From Avena insularis (Eukaryota; Streptophyta; Magnoliopsida; Poales; Poaceae): 64,000 nucleotides of DNA. Made by a program: the position numbers and the translations under genes. Shown one piece after another: positions 61,172-64,000 of the stretch (its first letter is position 1; each line of letters opens with the position of its first letter). The notes under the pieces are model-generated. The model saw only the letters and a program-made list of their open reading frames with translations, ran no database searches and was not told where the DNA came from. Where the stretch lies: the NCBI GenBank assembly GCA_023614405.1, contig CM042689.1:274729533-274793532 (forward strand). The letters are read 5' to 3'.

Positions 61172-64000
61172 TGTAACATCCCTAAAATCATGTCTCAAAC
61201 TCATGCATATCATCCATGCATCCATGATCATATAAGTTTCATTTCAAACAAATCATTCAAAACAGAAGCATATATGCTTATTATTTCATGTAAGTTTGCT
61301 CTAGCCTTAGTGCTATCTTCCAATGAGAAGAGTACTTGTTTTGTTCAGTAAGGTTGGAATTCAAACTTAGGCACCATCAAAATTTTGAATAAAGTTTCAA
61401 AAACAAAATAAGTAAATAAAACCAATATTATGCCTATTGTATATATCACATAAAGGCTTGGTTTTATTTTTATTTTCATTTGATCAAAGTGTTTTGATTA
61501 AACAGTAGTGTTTGTCACACATTTGAGTGCAAGGTTTGCAGTATAAAAACCTAGAGAAGATTTGAATTCAAACTCATTTAATTTGGATTTGAAAATCATT
61601 TCAGAAAATCAAAACAGAAAAAGAAAAGGAGAAAATAAATGGAAAAAGGCCAGCGCCACCTATCTGGCCCAACTACGAATCCAGCCCAGTTAGCCCACCC
61701 GGGTTCCCCCTCTCTCTCTCTCATGGACGAACCCCATCGAGTGGTGACGCCAGGACCCTACCCCCTCTCTGTTTCACTCGCTGACTGGTGGACCTCGCCA
61801 TCTCACCCTCATCTTCCCCAAATCGCGCCCACGACCACGTCGCCGGCCGTTTCCTCCGCCCTTCACTTCTGTGTTGATTCCTCGCTTAAATTCCCTTGAT
61901 TCCGCGTGCGATCCTTGCCCCCGCTCTGGCTATAAGGCCACCTCCCCCTCGCGGCCATTTCCCCCGACAAAGCTAGACAGAAACGCCCCCAGGCTGCCCG
62001 CAATCATCCTCGCACTGCCGTAGACAGAGAGCACTCCGGCGACCAATCCCGGTGAGCCCCGTGCGCCCCTCTCCCTCTGGTTCATACGAGCCGCTTCACA
62101 ACTTCCTTGCGCACCTTCTGACCCAACTGGTTCGTCCTGTACTGCCCCAGGTCGTCGACTGCGTCAAATGCTGCAAGCTCCCGACGACATCCTCAACTCC
62201 GGCGATCAAATTCGGTGAGCTCCTTGTTCCCCTTCGCCTCTGTTTCACACAAACACGTTCGCCGTAGTCTTGTGCGTCTCTTGATGCCGTTTGTGCGTGC
62301 TAGGGTGACCAGGAGCGTCGCCAACGTCGTCGTCCACCCAAGCCCGACGCCGCCAAAGAACTCCGACGGATGCGGCCGTGTCCGCGCCCTTGCCAAGCCG
62401 TCGCCAGTTGAGCATCGATGCATCGCCACGGTTCGTAAGCGCCTCGACGACCCTAGAACCCCAGAGCGCCGCTGGCCGTAGGCGAAAGCACGCCGCCGCC
62501 AGACTATGGTCGTTTGATCTAGGACCGTTGGATCTGGATCTAGCGCGTGAAATTAGATCACTTAACGAAGCAGTATAGGTAGATCTGGGCCGTGCAGATT
62601 AAGTGGATCTAACGGCTCACAGACGCGATCCTGAGCGAAACGGTACCGGCCAATCAGATTAAGACGCGTGGCAGATGTTTATATTTAAAAACAGGATTTG
62701 AATATATTAGATGTTTGAATTTGTTTTAGCTATAACTTTTGATCCCCACGTTAGAATTTGACAAATTTTATATCAATGGAATCAGGAGAACAAGCCCTTT
62801 CTAAATATGCAATGTGTTTAATGTTTTGCTTCTGTTAAAATGGTTTTATTTACAGAAACATGTGTAGGGCTAATTTGAGTATATGAATTGTTTAAGAAAT
62901 GATTTAAGGTTTAAATGATTGTTGTTTGGCAAGTTTTGAACTTGTTTATGAACCAGTACTGTACACTTGCTCTGTTGAGTTTTAAAAATCATCACATATC
63001 ATATTGCATGCATTCATATATTTTTGTTTGTATATGTTTTGTATGTGATTTGTGGCTATGATTCTTTGTGTAGATTTTGGTGCTAGTGATTGTGATTGTG
63101 AGGAGTGTAGCTACTCTCCAAACTACCAAGGCAAGTGGTGCTTCATGAATATTTTTATCCCTATGTTTTCTACTAAGCATTAGAAATATTTTGCTAGTCT
63201 TGCATGCTATATTTTGCTTATATGCCATGTTGGGAAATCCTAGTAGTTGTAGAATTGCTAGAAATTTCTAAGTTAAGATGCTTATCTATGCCATGCTTAG
63301 CCTAGCTAGTAGCAACCAAGGGTTGGTGAAATATACATGCTATGATGAAAATATTTCTAAGTCTTTGGACTTGTGTTTTGCCTAATAAAACAACTAAGTA
63401 AATGAAACACCTGGGTGGAATGGAAGGAATGGTTTATGTTGAGTGGTTACACAAGGCCCATTTCTATGGTTTACCTTGTGTATCTCACTTGTGGAAAGCC
63501 ACCCAGGAACAAAGAGATTTTAGAGGCCAAATGTTAAGAAGCTTCTAGTGCAGCCACTTGGCAATATGGGCTCTGCCTGGATCACATAGGTTGCTAGAAC
63601 TTAGCCATTTGGACATATGGTGGTAGTGGGAATGATAGGTTGGAGCGCGTCCATTTGGTTTAAGGGAAGGCTTCTGAAAGGTCCTGTCTTGGTGAAAATC
63701 AAGTCTGGTGGGGAAAGTGCACAACCTCTGCAGATGGAAGAATCTAAGTACTTAGCCATGTCCCTGGAAAAGGACAACTTGAGCATCAAGACATGGAAGC
63801 TATCAAGAATCTCCTCATCCCAATTTCTAAGTAAAAACTTGTGGGTGAACAAGGGTGAAGGACGTCAATGTCTATTAGTGGTTCCTTGGGAAAAGTTTTG
63901 ACAAAGAAAAACTTAGTGATTTCAACTAATAGGCAAAACCTATTTTGAGCAAAGCAAGCCAAGCTACACTTAGTCAAATTGCATATAGAATCTAGTCCAC
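61172..64000 (+). repeat. Long gypsy-type LTR, runs off the window (inverted copy of 1959-5001)
   Basis: Starts TGTAACATCCCTAAAATCATG and aligns in inverted orientation with 1959-5001 over most of its length. It has a GC-rich leader (61640-62620) with CTCTGGCTATAAGGCCACC near 61924. Its 3' end lies beyond 64000. The ORFs in the leader and at 63617 are not supported as genes: their counterparts in the other copy are broken differently. Confidence 0.75.

Overview
The window looks like a chromosome segment from a Triticeae grass (wheat, barley or rye type). It holds one intact host gene inside a dense stack of nested retrotransposons. The evidence is eukaryotic gene structure with GT-AG introns, BARE/Angela-type copia LTRs, Tat-type gypsy elements with an antisense ORF, TGATACGTCC-class gypsy LTRs, Stowaway- and Harbinger-type MITEs and a TRIM. 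No bacterial, organellar or viral genes were seen.

Layout. 1-9.0 kb is a patchwork of LTR fragments: a 3' LTR piece (1-744), a gypsy LTR end (to 1888), a long gypsy LTR on the minus strand (1959-5001), a truncated copia LTR (5143-6155) and a dead Tat-lineage pol (6156-8035). 9.7-14.9 kb is the complete RAE1 mRNA-export/WD40 gene on the minus strand, with 11 exons coding for 343 aa and a Harbinger-type MITE in intron 9. 15.25-16.38 kb is a long imperfect inverted repeat close upstream of RAE1.

16.4-53.1 kb is the remains of one multi-exon gene of unknown function, transcribed left to right. It has been split by a 4.1-kb solo LTR (18199-22281), a very large LTR-like insertion (23605-about 51260) and a TRIM (51314-52077). 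Its introns are filled with copies of a short GGATAACTT-like motif that also occurs in the upstream inverted repeat. The large insertion carries two further elements. One is a non-autonomous Tat-type element (24729-30854) with a spliced antisense gene. The other is a non-autonomous gypsy-like element on the minus strand (35793-50933) with an unusual long ORF; its own 3' LTR was later hit by an Angela-type copia element (35883-44639).

53.1-64 kb is another stack: a TGATACGTCC-class LTR fragment, a minus-strand gypsy element with a 3.4-kb LTR and decayed pol, a copia LTR (60097-61171) inserted into it, and a long TGTAACATCCC-type LTR running off the window.

Five target-site duplications were read directly (CGGTC, AGTTA, TAATC, GGTAG, GCAAC), so most of the insertion order is firm. 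Only RAE1 looks like a functioning host gene. The most unusual item is the approximately 962-codon reading frame of the 35793-50933 element. It is unbroken except for one in-frame UAA, contains internal repeats, and shows no gag, protease, RT or integrase motif that I can recognise.
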